A stretch of 35,340 bases of DNA from an uncultured Anaerolineales bacterium (lineage in GTDB: Bacteria; Chloroflexota; Anaerolineae; Anaerolineales; UBA6663): the NCBI GenBank assembly GCA_937952305.1, contig CALFZO010000035.1, forward strand, positions 1 through 35,340, given 5' to 3'. The translations under genes were made by a program, and so were the position numbers. Of the stretch, positions 22,840-32,174 are shown one piece after another (the stretch's first letter is position 1; every line of letters begins with the position of its first letter). Below the pieces are notes generated by a model that saw only the letters and a program-made list of their open reading frames with translations, was not told the DNA's origin and ran no database searches.

Positions 22840-25428
22840 ATGTCCCATCACAAATCGACCAGGCTCATTAATGGGCTGCTGTTGGTCGGCCTGCTGCTGG
22901 CGGCCTGCGCCCAGGCGACGCCGCAGGTCATCGAACGCCAGGTGACGGCCCCGCCGCAGGTCGTCAAAGAGACCGTGGAAGTGCCCGTGGACCGCGAAGT
23001 CATGGTGACGCCGACCGCGGTCATGGTGGACCGCATGGGCGGCTGGCTGGACCAGATTGTCGTGGTCGAAGAACCCTCGACCGAGGCCGCCGTCTCGCGC
23101 ATCGATGTCGGCGAGCTGGATGTGTACGCCTTCGCCGCCGCCGACCCGGAGGTCCTGGCGCGGATCAAGTCCTTGCCCAACCTGAGCCGGATCGAGGCCG
23201 CCGGCACCAACGACGACATCACCTTTAACCCCACCGGCCCGGTCTTCTCCGGCACCGGCAAGCTCAACCCGTTTGCGGTGGACAAGATCCGCGAGGCCAT
23301 GAACTGGCTGATCGACCGCAACTACATCGGCCAGGAGATCATGGGCGGCCTGGGCCTCCCGCGCTATCTGCCCATCAACTACGGCTTCCCGGACTACACG
23401 CGCTATATCGCCAAGGTGCGCGAGCTGGAGGCCAAGTACGCCTACAACCCGGAGAAGGCGCGCCAGGTGATCACCGAGGAGATGGAGAAGCTCGGCGCCA
23501 CGCTGGTGAACGACCAGTGGCAGTTCAACGGTGAGCCGGTGGAGATCATCGGCCTGATCCGCACCGAAGACGAGCGCCGTGACATCGGCGACTACGTCGG
23601 CAACCAGCTGGAGACCCTCGGCTTCACGGTCCGGCGGGATTACAAGAGCGCGGCCGAGGCCTCGCCCATCTGGCTGCGCGGCGACCCCAACGACGGCCTG
23701 TATCACTACTACACCGGCGGCTGGGTCACCACCATCATCAACCGCGACCTGGGCGCCAACTTCGACTTCTACTTCACGCCGCGCGGGCGCAGCGATCCCC
23801 TGTGGCAGAACTACACGCCCGCGCCCGAGTTCGACGACGTCTCCAGCCGATTGTTCCGCAACGACTTCCAGAACCTGCAGGAGCGCGGCCAGCTCTTCGA
23901 GCGTGCGCTGGAACTGGCGATGGAGGACTCGTCGCGCATCTGGGTGGTGGACGAACTGAGCTACTCGCCCGTGCGCGCCGGCACGCTCATCGCCGCCGAC
24001 CTGGCGGGTGGTGTGCAAGGCGCCTGGCTGTGGCCGTTTACGCTGCGCAAGGAAGGCCAGGTGGGCGGCGCGCTGACGCTGGCCAATGCCAGCATCCTGA
24101 CCGACCCGTGGAACCCGGTGGCCGGCAGCAACTGGGTCTACGACGCCATGCTGCAGCGCGGCACCGGTGACCGCGAGGTGATCCCGGATCCGTACACGGG
24201 CCTGGCCTGGCCGCAGCGCATCGAGCGCATGGAGCTCTTCATCAAGGACGGCCTGCCTGTCGCCTCCACGCTGGACTGGGCCAAGCTGGAGTTCGTGCCC
24301 CAGAACGACGTGCCGGCCGACGCCTGGATCGATTGGGACGCCGTGACGCAGACGTTCGTCACCGTGGGCGACAAGCATCCGGAAGGGCTGACGTCCAACG
24401 CCAAGCTCGTGGTCCACTATCCCGCTAACCTGTACGACTTGAAGTGGCACGACGGCAGCTCGTTCTCGCTGGCCGACATCGTCATGCTGTGGATCTTGGC
24501 CTTCGACCAGAGCAAGCCGGAGAGCGCCATCTACGACGAGTCGACCGTGCCCTTCTATGAGTCGGTGGTCGCGTCGCTCAAGGGCCTGCGTATCGTTCAG
24601 GCCGACCCGCTGGTGATCGAGTACTACACCGACCAGTACTTCCTGGACGCCGAGCTGAACGTCTCGCTCGACAACACGCCGTTTTCGGTGTTCTTCCCCT
24701 ACTACACCCAGGGGCCGGGCGCCTGGCACAACATGGGCATCGGCGTGATGGCCGAGGCCAGCCAGGAACTGGCTTTCTCCTCGGACAAGGCCAACCAGCT
24801 CGAGGTCGAGTGGATGTCCTACATCGGCGGGCCGAGCCTGGCAATCCTGGAAGGCAAGCTCACCCAGGCGGCGACCGAGGGCTTCATCCCCTACGCGCCG
24901 ACCCTGGGCCAGTTCATCACGGCCGAGGAGGTTGCCGCCCGCTACGCCAACCTGCAGGAGTGGTATCGCCGCCACGGCCACTTCTGGGTCGGCACCGGCG
25001 CCTACTACCTGGACCGGGTCTTCCCGGTGGAAGGCACCGTCATCCTCAAGCACTTCGCCGACTACCCAGACCCGGTCAGCAAGTGGGCCAACTTCGCCGA
25101 GCCGCGGCTGTCGGTGGTGGAGCTGGACGGCCCCGGCCGCGTGACGATCGGCGGCGAGGCGGTCTACGACGTGTTCGCCACGTTCAAGGACACGCCCTAC
25201 CCGCAGGCCGACATCGCCGAGGTCAAATACCTGGTCTTCGACGCCACCGGCGCGCTGGCCGCCACCGGTCAGGCCGAAGCGGTGGCCGACGGGCAGTGGC
25301 AGATCGCGCTCAGCGCCGACGTCACCGCCAAGCTGGCGGCTGGATCGAACCGGCTGGAAGTGGCCGTGGTATCTAAGCTAGTCAGCATCCCGAGCTTCGC
25401 ATCGTTCGAGTTTGTGACCGCGCCGTAA
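22840..25428 (+). CDS. ABC importer substrate-binding lipoprotein, apparently circularly permuted
   Basis: This is an 862-residue lipoprotein with signal peptide and lipobox LLAAC (C23). It has SBP_bac_5 (peptide/nickel-type) motifs, but in a rotated order. Motifs that normally lie late come first: GELDVY (91-96), a TFNP (128-131), IREAMNWLIDR (150-160), and YNPEKAR (202-208). Motifs that normally lie early come second: GGALTLA (409-415), DPWNP (422-426), LKWHDGSSFSLADIV (534-548), and VGTGAYYL (717-724). An extra beta-rich, Ig-like domain covers about 757-862. The start ATG at 22840 follows GGAGGAG. The permeases follow downstream. The ligand is unknown. Permutation is inferred from motif order and not from a structure. 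Confidence 0.88.
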   Translation: MSHHKSTRLINGLLLVGLLLAACAQATPQVIERQVTAPPQVVKETVEVPVDREVMVTPTAVMVDRMGGWLDQIVVVEEPSTEAAVSRIDVGELDVYAFAAADPEVLARIKSLPNLSRIEAAGTNDDITFNPTGPVFSGTGKLNPFAVDKIREAMNWLIDRNYIGQEIMGGLGLPRYLPINYGFPDYTRYIAKVRELEAKYAYNPEKARQVITEEMEKLGATLVNDQWQFNGEPVEIIGLIRTEDERRDIGDYVGNQLETLGFTVRRDYKSAAEASPIWLRGDPNDGLYHYYTGGWVTTIINRDLGANFDFYFTPRGRSDPLWQNYTPAPEFDDVSSRLFRNDFQNLQERGQLFERALELAMEDSSRIWVVDELSYSPVRAGTLIAADLAGGVQGAWLWPFTLRKEGQVGGALTLANASILTDPWNPVAGSNWVYDAMLQRGTGDREVIPDPYTGLAWPQRIERMELFIKDGLPVASTLDWAKLEFVPQNDVPADAWIDWDAVTQTFVTVGDKHPEGLTSNAKLVVHYPANLYDLKWHDGSSFSLADIVMLWILAFDQSKPESAIYDESTVPFYESVVASLKGLRIVQADPLVIEYYTDQYFLDAELNVSLDNTPFSVFFPYYTQGPGAWHNMGIGVMAEASQELAFSSDKANQLEVEWMSYIGGPSLAILEGKLTQAATEGFIPYAPTLGQFITAEEVAARYANLQEWYRRHGHFWVGTGAYYLDRVFPVEGTVILKHFADYPDPVSKWANFAEPRLSVVELDGPGRVTIGGEAVYDVFATFKDTPYPQADIAEVKYLVFDATGALAATGQAEAVADGQWQIALSADVTAKLAAGSNRLEVAVVSKLVSIPSFASFEFVTAP

Positions 25429-25452
25429 CGCCTGTTCCGCAGTGCCCGCATG

Positions 25453-25490
25453 CCCGCTCCTCGTCTCCGGCAACGGAGACGGGGAGCGGG
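25453..25490 (+). other. 17-bp intercistronic hairpin with GCAA tetraloop
   Basis: Arms 25453-25469 and 25474-25490 pair over 17 bp with one G-U wobble, closed by a GCAA loop of the stable GNRA type. It lies between the lipoprotein gene and the first permease gene. No T-run follows, so it is more likely an mRNA 3'-end protecting or attenuating element than a full terminator. Such elements raise binding-protein level over permeases in other importer operons. Confidence 0.75.
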
Positions 25491-25514
25491 GGGCGGGCGA
25501 GACGAGGTGCTGCC

Positions 25515-26654
25515 ATGGCCGAAGCCGCTCTGCCCGTTTCCCCAGGCGCCGCCGCGCCGGCCGTCCCCAAGAGCGGGTCCAGCGGCCTGGCGCGCCTGGG
25601 CCGCTATACCCTGATCAAGGCCGTCACGCTGTTTGTCACCGTCGTCGTCGGCGTCTACCTGACCATCCTGATCGCCAACATGGGCGGCTACGTGGACGAG
25701 ATCCGGCGCGGCCAGATCCAGGAACAGGTCTCGCTCCTGCTGACCACGCCGCAGTTCCAGGCTCTGCCCAAAGACGTGCGCGACCGGCGCGTGGCCGAGC
25801 TGATCCGCCTGCAGGAGGAGCGGCTGGGGCTCAACCAGCCGTTCATCCTGCGCAGCGTGGCCTACCTGGGCGACGCGCTGACCCTCAACCTGGGCCGGGC
25901 CGAGAACATGACCAGCGACACCGGCTCCAAGCTGGTGCGTCTGATCATCCTGGAGCGGCTGCCATCCACGCTGCTGCTCTTTGCCACCGCCAATCTGGTC
26001 AACTTCTTTCTGAGCCTGGTGCTGGGCCTGTCGCTCTCGCGCCAGTACGGCAGCTGGCTGGATAAAGCCATCGTCGCCCTCTCGCCGACTTCGGCCGCGC
26101 CGGGCTGGTTCTTCGGCATCTTCCTGATCCTGATCTTCGCGGCCCTGCTGGGGGTGCTGCCCTTCGGCGGGATGGTGGCCGCGCCGCCGCCGGAATCGCC
26201 GGTGGTCTATGGCCTGAGCCTGGCCGAGCACCTGGTGCTGCCGGTGGCCGCCCTGATCTTGAGCTCGCTCTTCGGCGCGGTCTACGCCTACCGCACCTTT
26301 TTTCTCATTTACTCCAGCGAAGACTACGTGGAGATGGCCAAGGCCAAGGGCCTGACCGCCCAGCAGATCGAGCAGCGCTACATCCTGCGGCCGACCCTGC
26401 CCACGATCATCACCAACTTCGCCCTGACCCTGATCACGGTCTGGCAGGGCGCCATCATCCTGGAGACGGTCTTCAACTGGCCGGGGCTGGGCCGGCTCTT
26501 CTTCCGCGCCGTCGGCCTGTACGACACGCCCGTCATCGTCGGCTCGACCGTCTTGTACGCGTACCTGCTGGCGCTGACCGTCTTCGTCTTGGACTTCGTC
26601 TACGCGCTGGTGGACCCGCGGGTCCGCGTCGGCGACGATGGGAGGCCGGCGTGA
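25515..26654 (+). CDS. ABC importer permease, DppB-like
   Basis: This 379-residue inner-membrane permease belongs to the peptide/nickel importer class. The first helix (about 32-55) is followed by a long outer loop rich in charged residues, up to about residue 140. The remaining helices carry the cytoplasmic EAA loop YVEMAKAKGLTAQQI (about 271-285), which docks on the ATPases. A GLNQPFILR segment matches the GLDxP motif of DppB-like proteins. The N terminus has a 25-residue Ala/Pro-rich cytoplasmic extension. GAGGTG lies seven bases before the ATG. The next permease overlaps its end by four bases (GTGA). Confidence 0.93.
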   Translation: MAEAALPVSPGAAAPAVPKSGSSGLARLGRYTLIKAVTLFVTVVVGVYLTILIANMGGYVDEIRRGQIQEQVSLLLTTPQFQALPKDVRDRRVAELIRLQEERLGLNQPFILRSVAYLGDALTLNLGRAENMTSDTGSKLVRLIILERLPSTLLLFATANLVNFFLSLVLGLSLSRQYGSWLDKAIVALSPTSAAPGWFFGIFLILIFAALLGVLPFGGMVAAPPPESPVVYGLSLAEHLVLPVAALILSSLFGAVYAYRTFFLIYSSEDYVEMAKAKGLTAQQIEQRYILRPTLPTIITNFALTLITVWQGAIILETVFNWPGLGRLFFRAVGLYDTPVIVGSTVLYAYLLALTVFVLDFVYALVDPRVRVGDDGRPA

Positions 26655-28006
26655 ACACGCTGCGTAAGGCCTGGCAAGACCTGGCCCGCTACCCGTCGGC
26701 CCTGGCTGGCCTGGCGATCATCGCGGCCCTGATCGCGCTCTCGGTCTACACGCTCATCGCCATCCCGTACGCCGAGGCCATCCGGCTCTGGCGCGGCGGC
26801 GAAGACGTCTGGTACGAGAACCCCAAGAACGCCCAGCCGGCCTGGACCAACTGGCTGCCCGGCCCGGACCAGCCGGAGACGCTGGTGTTGAAGAGCGCCG
26901 CCGGTGAAGCCCTCCGCACAGTCAAGGCGGTCTCGGGCACCACCGATATTGCGCTCACTTTCACCTTCGACTACGCGGCCGACGGCTTTCCGCAGGAGCT
27001 GGCCGTCTACTTCACCAGCCAGTTCGTCGAGAAACAGCCGTACGTCTCGCTCGCCTGGCATACCCCCGACGGGCGCGACATCCGGCTGGGCGACTTCTCG
27101 ATCCGGCAATCCGAGACGTTTCGCCTCTCCCAGGACGAGAAGCTCACGCGCCGGCTAAAGGGCCTGCCGGCCGAGCAAGGCCTGTTTGTAGTCCCGAGTG
27201 AGGCCGGCGCGGCCCCGGCCGCGCTCACTCCGCTGAAGGGCCGCTACGAGCTGCGCATCAGCGGGCTGACCTTTGAAGAAGGCTCAGACCTGGAGGCCGA
27301 GTTCGTCCTGTACGGCCAGGTGCACGGCCTGGCCGGCACCGATCATCGCCGCCGCGACCTGATGGTGGCGTTGTTGTGGGGCACGCCCATCGCCCTGGCC
27401 TTCGGCCTGCTGGCTTCGCTGGGCACCACGGTCACGACCATGGTCATCTCGGCCGTCGGCGCCTGGTTCGGCGGCTGGGTAGACGGCCTGATCCAGCGCG
27501 TCACCGAGGTCAACCTGATCCTGCCCTTCCTGCCGATCCTGATCATGATCGGCACGCTCTACTCGCGCAGCATCTGGCTGATGCTCGGCGTCAGCATTCT
27601 GCTCAGCATCTTCGGCGGCGCCATCAAGGGTTATCGCGCGGTCTTCCTGCAGATCAAGGAGGCCCCGTACATCGAAGCGGCCCGCTCCTACGGCGCCGGG
27701 GCCGGGCGCATCATCCTGGTCTACCTGGTCCCGCGCATCATCCCGATCCTGATCCCGCAGTTGGTCAGCGTCATCCCGACCTTCGTGTTCCTGGAGGCCT
27801 CGCTGGCCGTGCTCGGGCTGGGCGACCCGGTCCTGCCCACCTGGGGCAAGCTGATCGACGACGCGCGCGCCAACGGCGCCCTGTTCCAGGGCCAGTACTA
27901 CTGGGTGCTGGAACCGGCGGTGCTGCTGATGGCCACCGGCCTGGCATTCGCGATGGTCGGCTTCGCGCTCGACCGCGTCTTCAACCCCAAACTGCGAGGC
28001 GTGTAA
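26651..28006 (+). CDS. ABC importer permease, DppC-like, with large extracytoplasmic insertion
   Basis: This 451-residue permease is much longer than the roughly 300 residues of DppC proteins. After a first helix (about 17-38), residues about 45-225 form a hydrophilic, beta-strand-rich region that is not part of the usual family. The normal DppC sequence resumes with LAGTDHRRRDLMVALLWG (about 227-244), which replaces the HPLGTDxxGRD motif. Further helices and the EAA loop YIEAARSYGAGAG (about 340-352) follow. The insertion faces outward and could contact the binding protein or its cargo. The start is GTG at 26651 after GGAGG, with a GTGA overlap with the preceding permease. Confidence 0.93.
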   Translation: MNTLRKAWQDLARYPSALAGLAIIAALIALSVYTLIAIPYAEAIRLWRGGEDVWYENPKNAQPAWTNWLPGPDQPETLVLKSAAGEALRTVKAVSGTTDIALTFTFDYAADGFPQELAVYFTSQFVEKQPYVSLAWHTPDGRDIRLGDFSIRQSETFRLSQDEKLTRRLKGLPAEQGLFVVPSEAGAAPAALTPLKGRYELRISGLTFEEGSDLEAEFVLYGQVHGLAGTDHRRRDLMVALLWGTPIALAFGLLASLGTTVTTMVISAVGAWFGGWVDGLIQRVTEVNLILPFLPILIMIGTLYSRSIWLMLGVSILLSIFGGAIKGYRAVFLQIKEAPYIEAARSYGAGAGRIILVYLVPRIIPILIPQLVSVIPTFVFLEASLAVLGLGDPVLPTWGKLIDDARANGALFQGQYYWVLEPAVLLMATGLAFAMVGFALDRVFNPKLRGV

Positions 28007-28010
28007 GCCC

Positions 28011-28967
<957 letters not shown>

Positions 28968-29038
28968 GGCGCCCCAGCGGCGGGTGACCCGTCCCTGCGA
29001 TCAGCGGGTGGGCAATTCGCTCAAGAGAGGATCATGGC

Positions 29039-29635
29039 ATGAGCAGTCCGGCCCCGTACGACGTGCTCCATTTCTGCCGCGAGACCCACACGACGGTGCT
29101 GGCCCTGGTGGACAGCCTGGACGACGCGCAGCTGCGCTGGCGTCCGGCCGGCTACAGCACCTCGGTCGGTTTCCACGCCTGGCATCTGGCGCGCGAGACG
29201 GACTTCCTGGTGTCGGCCATCCTGCAGCGGGTGCCGCAGCTGGGGCTGGACTTCGGCGAGGCCCAGGAGTTGTGGGCGCGCGACGGCCTGGCCGGGCGCT
29301 GGGGCTTTCCGGCCGAGGCCAGCGAGACGGTGGGCACCGGCCTGAGTGACGAAGTCGCCGCCGCCCTGCCGCTGCCGCCCAAGGCCGAACTGCTGGACTA
29401 TCTGCGCCGCGCTTATGCCCGCCTGGAGGTCTTTGTGGAGCAGCTAGACACGCGCTACGCGCGAACCGAGGCCGCCGCCGACGAACTGCGGCCGCGCCTG
29501 GCCAACATCCGCCTGAACGTGCTGGTCTTCCTGGCGCATGATTGCCGGCACCTGGGGATGATGGAGTGTCTTAAGGGCTTGCAGACCGGCTTCGGCTCGG
29601 CCACCGAACAGCGGCCGGCCAAGGCGGCGGCATGA
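29039..29635 (+). CDS. DinB/DUF664-type putative metal-dependent enzyme
   Basis: This 198-residue four-helix-bundle protein is of the DinB superfamily, which includes thiol-dependent S-transferases and metal-binding proteins. The usual three-histidine site can be assembled from FHAWHLARETD (about 45-55) and FLAHDCRHLGMM in the last helix. The substrate is unknown. It sits inside the importer operon between the two ATPase genes, after a 71-bp gap, and its stop overlaps the start of the second ATPase (ATGA), so it is co-translated. An AGAGAGGA precedes the ATG at 29039. It may act on the imported compound; that is an inference. Confidence 0.82.
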   Translation: MSSPAPYDVLHFCRETHTTVLALVDSLDDAQLRWRPAGYSTSVGFHAWHLARETDFLVSAILQRVPQLGLDFGEAQELWARDGLAGRWGFPAEASETVGTGLSDEVAAALPLPPKAELLDYLRRAYARLEVFVEQLDTRYARTEAAADELRPRLANIRLNVLVFLAHDCRHLGMMECLKGLQTGFGSATEQRPAKAAA

Positions 29636-30675
29636 TCCAGATGCAGCTGCCGGTCAACACGGCCGTGGTGTCCGCGCCCGCCGAGGCGGCCCTGCTCTCT
29701 GTGCGCGGCCTGCACGTCTGGTTCGAGCTGCGGCGCTGGGGGTTCGGGCACGCCGGCTATGTGCGCGCCGTGGACGACGTGAGCTTCGATTTGCGCCAGG
29801 GCGAGGCGGTGGCCATCGTGGGCGAGAGCGGCTGCGGCAAGTCCAGCCTGATGCGCGCCATCCTGGGCCTGCACCGGCCGACGCGCGGCGAGGTCGTCTT
29901 CCGCGGGCAGACCGTCAGCGCCTTCAACGCCCGCGACCTGCGCGCCTACCGGGCCCAGGTCGGCTTCGTCCAGCAGGACCCGTTCGGGGCGCTGCCGCCC
30001 TTCATGACGGTGGCGCGCATCCTGGAAGAGCCGCTGCTCATCAACGGCGTCAAGGACCCGGCCGAGCGCGCCGCGCGCGTCCGCAAGGCGCTGGAGGAGG
30101 TCAAGCTCAGCCCGGTCGGCGACTTCCTGCCCAAGTTCCCGCACATGCTCAGCGGCGGACAGCAGCAGCGCGTGGTGATCGCGCGGGCCATGATCCTGGA
30201 GCCCAGGCTGATCGTGGCCGACGAGCCGGTCTCGATGCTGGACGCCTCGGTGCGGGTGGAGATCCTGCGCCTGCTGCGCGGCCTGCAGGAGACGCACAAC
30301 CTGGCCGTGATCTACATCACGCACGACCTGTCCACCGTGCGCTACTTCGCCGAACGCATCTTCGTCATGTACGCGGGCCGGCTGATCGAGAAAGCCGGGG
30401 TGGATGATCTGCTGCAGACGCCGCGCCACCCCTACACGCACGCGCTGCTGGCGGCCACCTCCGACCCGGACGCGCACAACGCCACCGTTTTCAAGGAGGT
30501 CCCGCCCGGCGAGCCGCCCAGCCTGGTGAAGCCGCCGCCCGGCTGCCGTTTCCACCCGCGCTGCGCCCAGGCCATCGCCGGACGCTGCGACGAGCATGTC
30601 CCGCCCGAGTTTGCGCCGCAGCCCGGCCACGCCGTGGCTTGCTGGCTGCACGAGGGACCGGATGCACCCGCATAA
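29632..30675 (+). CDS. ABC importer ATPase, DppF-like
   Basis: This is the second ATPase of the importer, 347 residues. Walker A is GESGCGKSS (64-72), the signature LSGGQQQRV (173-181), Walker B LIVADEPVSMLD (193-204) and H231 the H-loop. The C-terminal domain keeps four cysteines, C305, C311, C319 and C337, like its partner. It has a longer N-terminal leader than the first ATPase. The ATG overlaps the stop of the DinB-like gene. The Val in DEPVSMLD, in place of the usual Thr, is a common variant in this group. The small membrane protein gene overlaps its 3' end. Confidence 0.95.
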   Translation: MIQMQLPVNTAVVSAPAEAALLSVRGLHVWFELRRWGFGHAGYVRAVDDVSFDLRQGEAVAIVGESGCGKSSLMRAILGLHRPTRGEVVFRGQTVSAFNARDLRAYRAQVGFVQQDPFGALPPFMTVARILEEPLLINGVKDPAERAARVRKALEEVKLSPVGDFLPKFPHMLSGGQQQRVVIARAMILEPRLIVADEPVSMLDASVRVEILRLLRGLQETHNLAVIYITHDLSTVRYFAERIFVMYAGRLIEKAGVDDLLQTPRHPYTHALLAATSDPDAHNATVFKEVPPGEPPSLVKPPPGCRFHPRCAQAIAGRCDEHVPPEFAPQPGHAVACWLHEGPDAPA

Positions 30676-30853
30676 GGCCGTGGCCCTCGGGATCGGGTTG
30701 ATGCTGCTGGGCGTCCTGATCCCGCTGCTCAACATCCTGCGCGTGCTGGACGCCAGCTTCGCGCTGAGCTTCCTGGCCTACGGCGCCTCGTCGGCAGGGT
30801 TGATCCTGGGCCTCATGGGCGCGGCGGCGCTGGCCCGGCGCCACCACGACTGA
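30662..30853 (+). CDS. small two-helix membrane protein
   Basis: No family was recognised. This 63-residue protein has two hydrophobic helices (about 7-28 and 33-57) and a basic end (ARRHHD). It starts within the ATPase gene, overlapping 14 bases, after GAGGGACC. Codon use has the same high third-position GC as its neighbours. It is the last gene of the importer operon and lies 13 bp from the convergent kinase-like gene. The function is unknown; it could be an accessory of the importer. Confidence 0.65.
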   Translation: MHPHKAVALGIGLMLLGVLIPLLNILRVLDASFALSFLAYGASSAGLILGLMGAAALARRHHD

Positions 30854-30866
30854 GCTGGCGCCTGCG

Positions 30867-31964
30867 CTACGTCAGTCTGAAGGCGTCTGCCAGCGGCCAA
30901 AGACCGGCCGCCTCCGGCGGAAAACCGCTGCCTATGGCCGTCCCCAGCATGACCACCACCCAGTCCGTTTCCCCGGCATAGGCGGCGGCCGCCGCCGTGC
31001 CATCGTGCCGCAGGACCACGTCCACGGGCGCACCCAGGCGCTGGCGGATCTCCTGACGCACGAAACTCTCCAGGTGCGGGGCCAACAACTGGAGCACGCC
31101 GTAGCAGCCTAGTTCCGTCGGCGCGGGGTGGCCATCATTCAGGTAGCAAGCCAGGCTGATGCCCAGAGCGGTCTGTCCGCGTTCCAGCGCCGGCAGGTCG
31201 GCCCAACTGGCGGCACAGAGATCCAGCATTCGGCCCCAGCGTCCGCGCGCTTCTTCCCGGCTGCGCTCCGGCCGGGAGAGGTCCTCGCAATCGGTCGCAG
31301 CATTCGGCCACAGCTGCATTGCCGCCAGGGCGCCGTCTGCAAAGCGCGCCAGACCCCGCTTGACGGCGGTCTGCCCGAAATCGAAGGCCAGTAACGCCCG
31401 AGCTGTAAGCGGCGCGGAGCGCGCCAGCCCGAGCAGGGGGAGTTGGGCGGGGTAGGGCGCGCGCGTCAGGCGCAGCTCGGCGCCGTGCGCGTCCAGCAGC
31501 TCTTGCGCGGCCGGCACGGCCAGCGGCCCCAGCCGGCCGGCCAACAGCCCGCCCCCCAGGACCACGCCGCGGACTCGGCTCCAGTAAGCCCAGTGCGCGT
31601 CTGACCATTCCGGCCGCGCCGCGCGGTTGGCCGCCTCGCCGCGCCGGAGCATCAGCAGAAAGAACCCCAGGCGGCGCCCGAAAGCCCGGGCAATAGTCTC
31701 GGCGCGCGGTCGCGCCGCGGCCTCGTCGAAGCACCGGTCGAAGCGCAGGATCAGGTCGGGCGCGGCGGGGTCCAGGCCCAGGGCCGGCGCCGCCGCGGCG
31801 ATAGCGTTGGTCAGGGCCGCGGCCGAGATGAGGTCATAGCCGCGCCGGCCGAGCACGCCATCGTCCACGGCCACGCCGGGCAGTGCCACCAGCGGCGCCC
31901 GGTTGAGCGAGCGCACCGTGTTGTCACCGTCCAGGAAGGGGTTGATTGAGACAGTCGGTGACAT
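30867..31964 (-). CDS. ASKHA-type sugar-kinase-like protein with permuted motif order
   Basis: This 365-residue protein has all the marks of an actin-like ATPase/sugar kinase (ROK-like), but in rotated order. GRRGYDLISAAAL (39-51), resembling the middle of ROK kinases, and the adenosine-type GVVLGGGLLAGRLG (133-146) come first. The phosphate-1 loop DFGQTAVK (195-202) lies in the middle. RHDGTAAAAA (D321 as possible base) and the phosphate-2 loop GTAIGSG (341-347) come last. Usual order is phosphate-1, base, phosphate-2, adenosine. The CXCGXXGC zinc motif of ROK proteins is not kept. The ATG at 31964 has no Shine-Dalgarno. The substrate is unknown. Confidence 0.78.
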   Translation of the reverse strand: MSPTVSINPFLDGDNTVRSLNRAPLVALPGVAVDDGVLGRRGYDLISAAALTNAIAAAAPALGLDPAAPDLILRFDRCFDEAAARPRAETIARAFGRRLGFFLLMLRRGEAANRAARPEWSDAHWAYWSRVRGVVLGGGLLAGRLGPLAVPAAQELLDAHGAELRLTRAPYPAQLPLLGLARSAPLTARALLAFDFGQTAVKRGLARFADGALAAMQLWPNAATDCEDLSRPERSREEARGRWGRMLDLCAASWADLPALERGQTALGISLACYLNDGHPAPTELGCYGVLQLLAPHLESFVRQEIRQRLGAPVDVVLRHDGTAAAAAYAGETDWVVVMLGTAIGSGFPPEAAGLWPLADAFRLT

Positions 31965-31971
31965 GGGCGGT

Positions 31972-32000
31972 ATTCTGGCATGACCGGCCGGTTTTTTCCA
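31972..32000 (-). promoter_or_regulatory. candidate promoter for the kinase-like gene
   Basis: On the minus strand TGGAAA (32000-31995) and CAGAAT (31977-31972) are 17 bases apart, with TG one base before the -10. Transcription would begin at or next to the ATG, fitting the lack of a ribosome-binding site. Confidence 0.35.
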
Positions 32001-32049
32001 GCCAGCGGCGGCGCGGGGTGCCGGCGCCAATCCCCGGCGGCGTGACGAT

Positions 32050-32078
32050 TCGACAGGCCTGGCAACCCTTGCTAGTAT
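32050..32078 (+). promoter_or_regulatory. sigma-70-type promoter for the response regulator gene
   Basis: TCGACA (32050-32055) and TAGTAT (32073-32078) are separated by 17 bases, and TGC precedes the -10 as an extended element. The predicted leader is about 90 bases before the ATG at 32175. Confidence 0.7.
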
Positions 32079-32174
32079 CAGGAGCAGCGCCGACGTTTGG
32101 TGCCGCGCTCCGGGGCGCGTCCCGGCCGGGGCGGTGGTTTCATTGCCACTGAGCGTCAGTGAGGGGGAGGCCTG

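Noticed and set aside
22801..25053. 750-codon antisense frame across the binding protein gene
   Set aside because: The plus strand carries a clear lipoprotein; the antisense product has no family signature.
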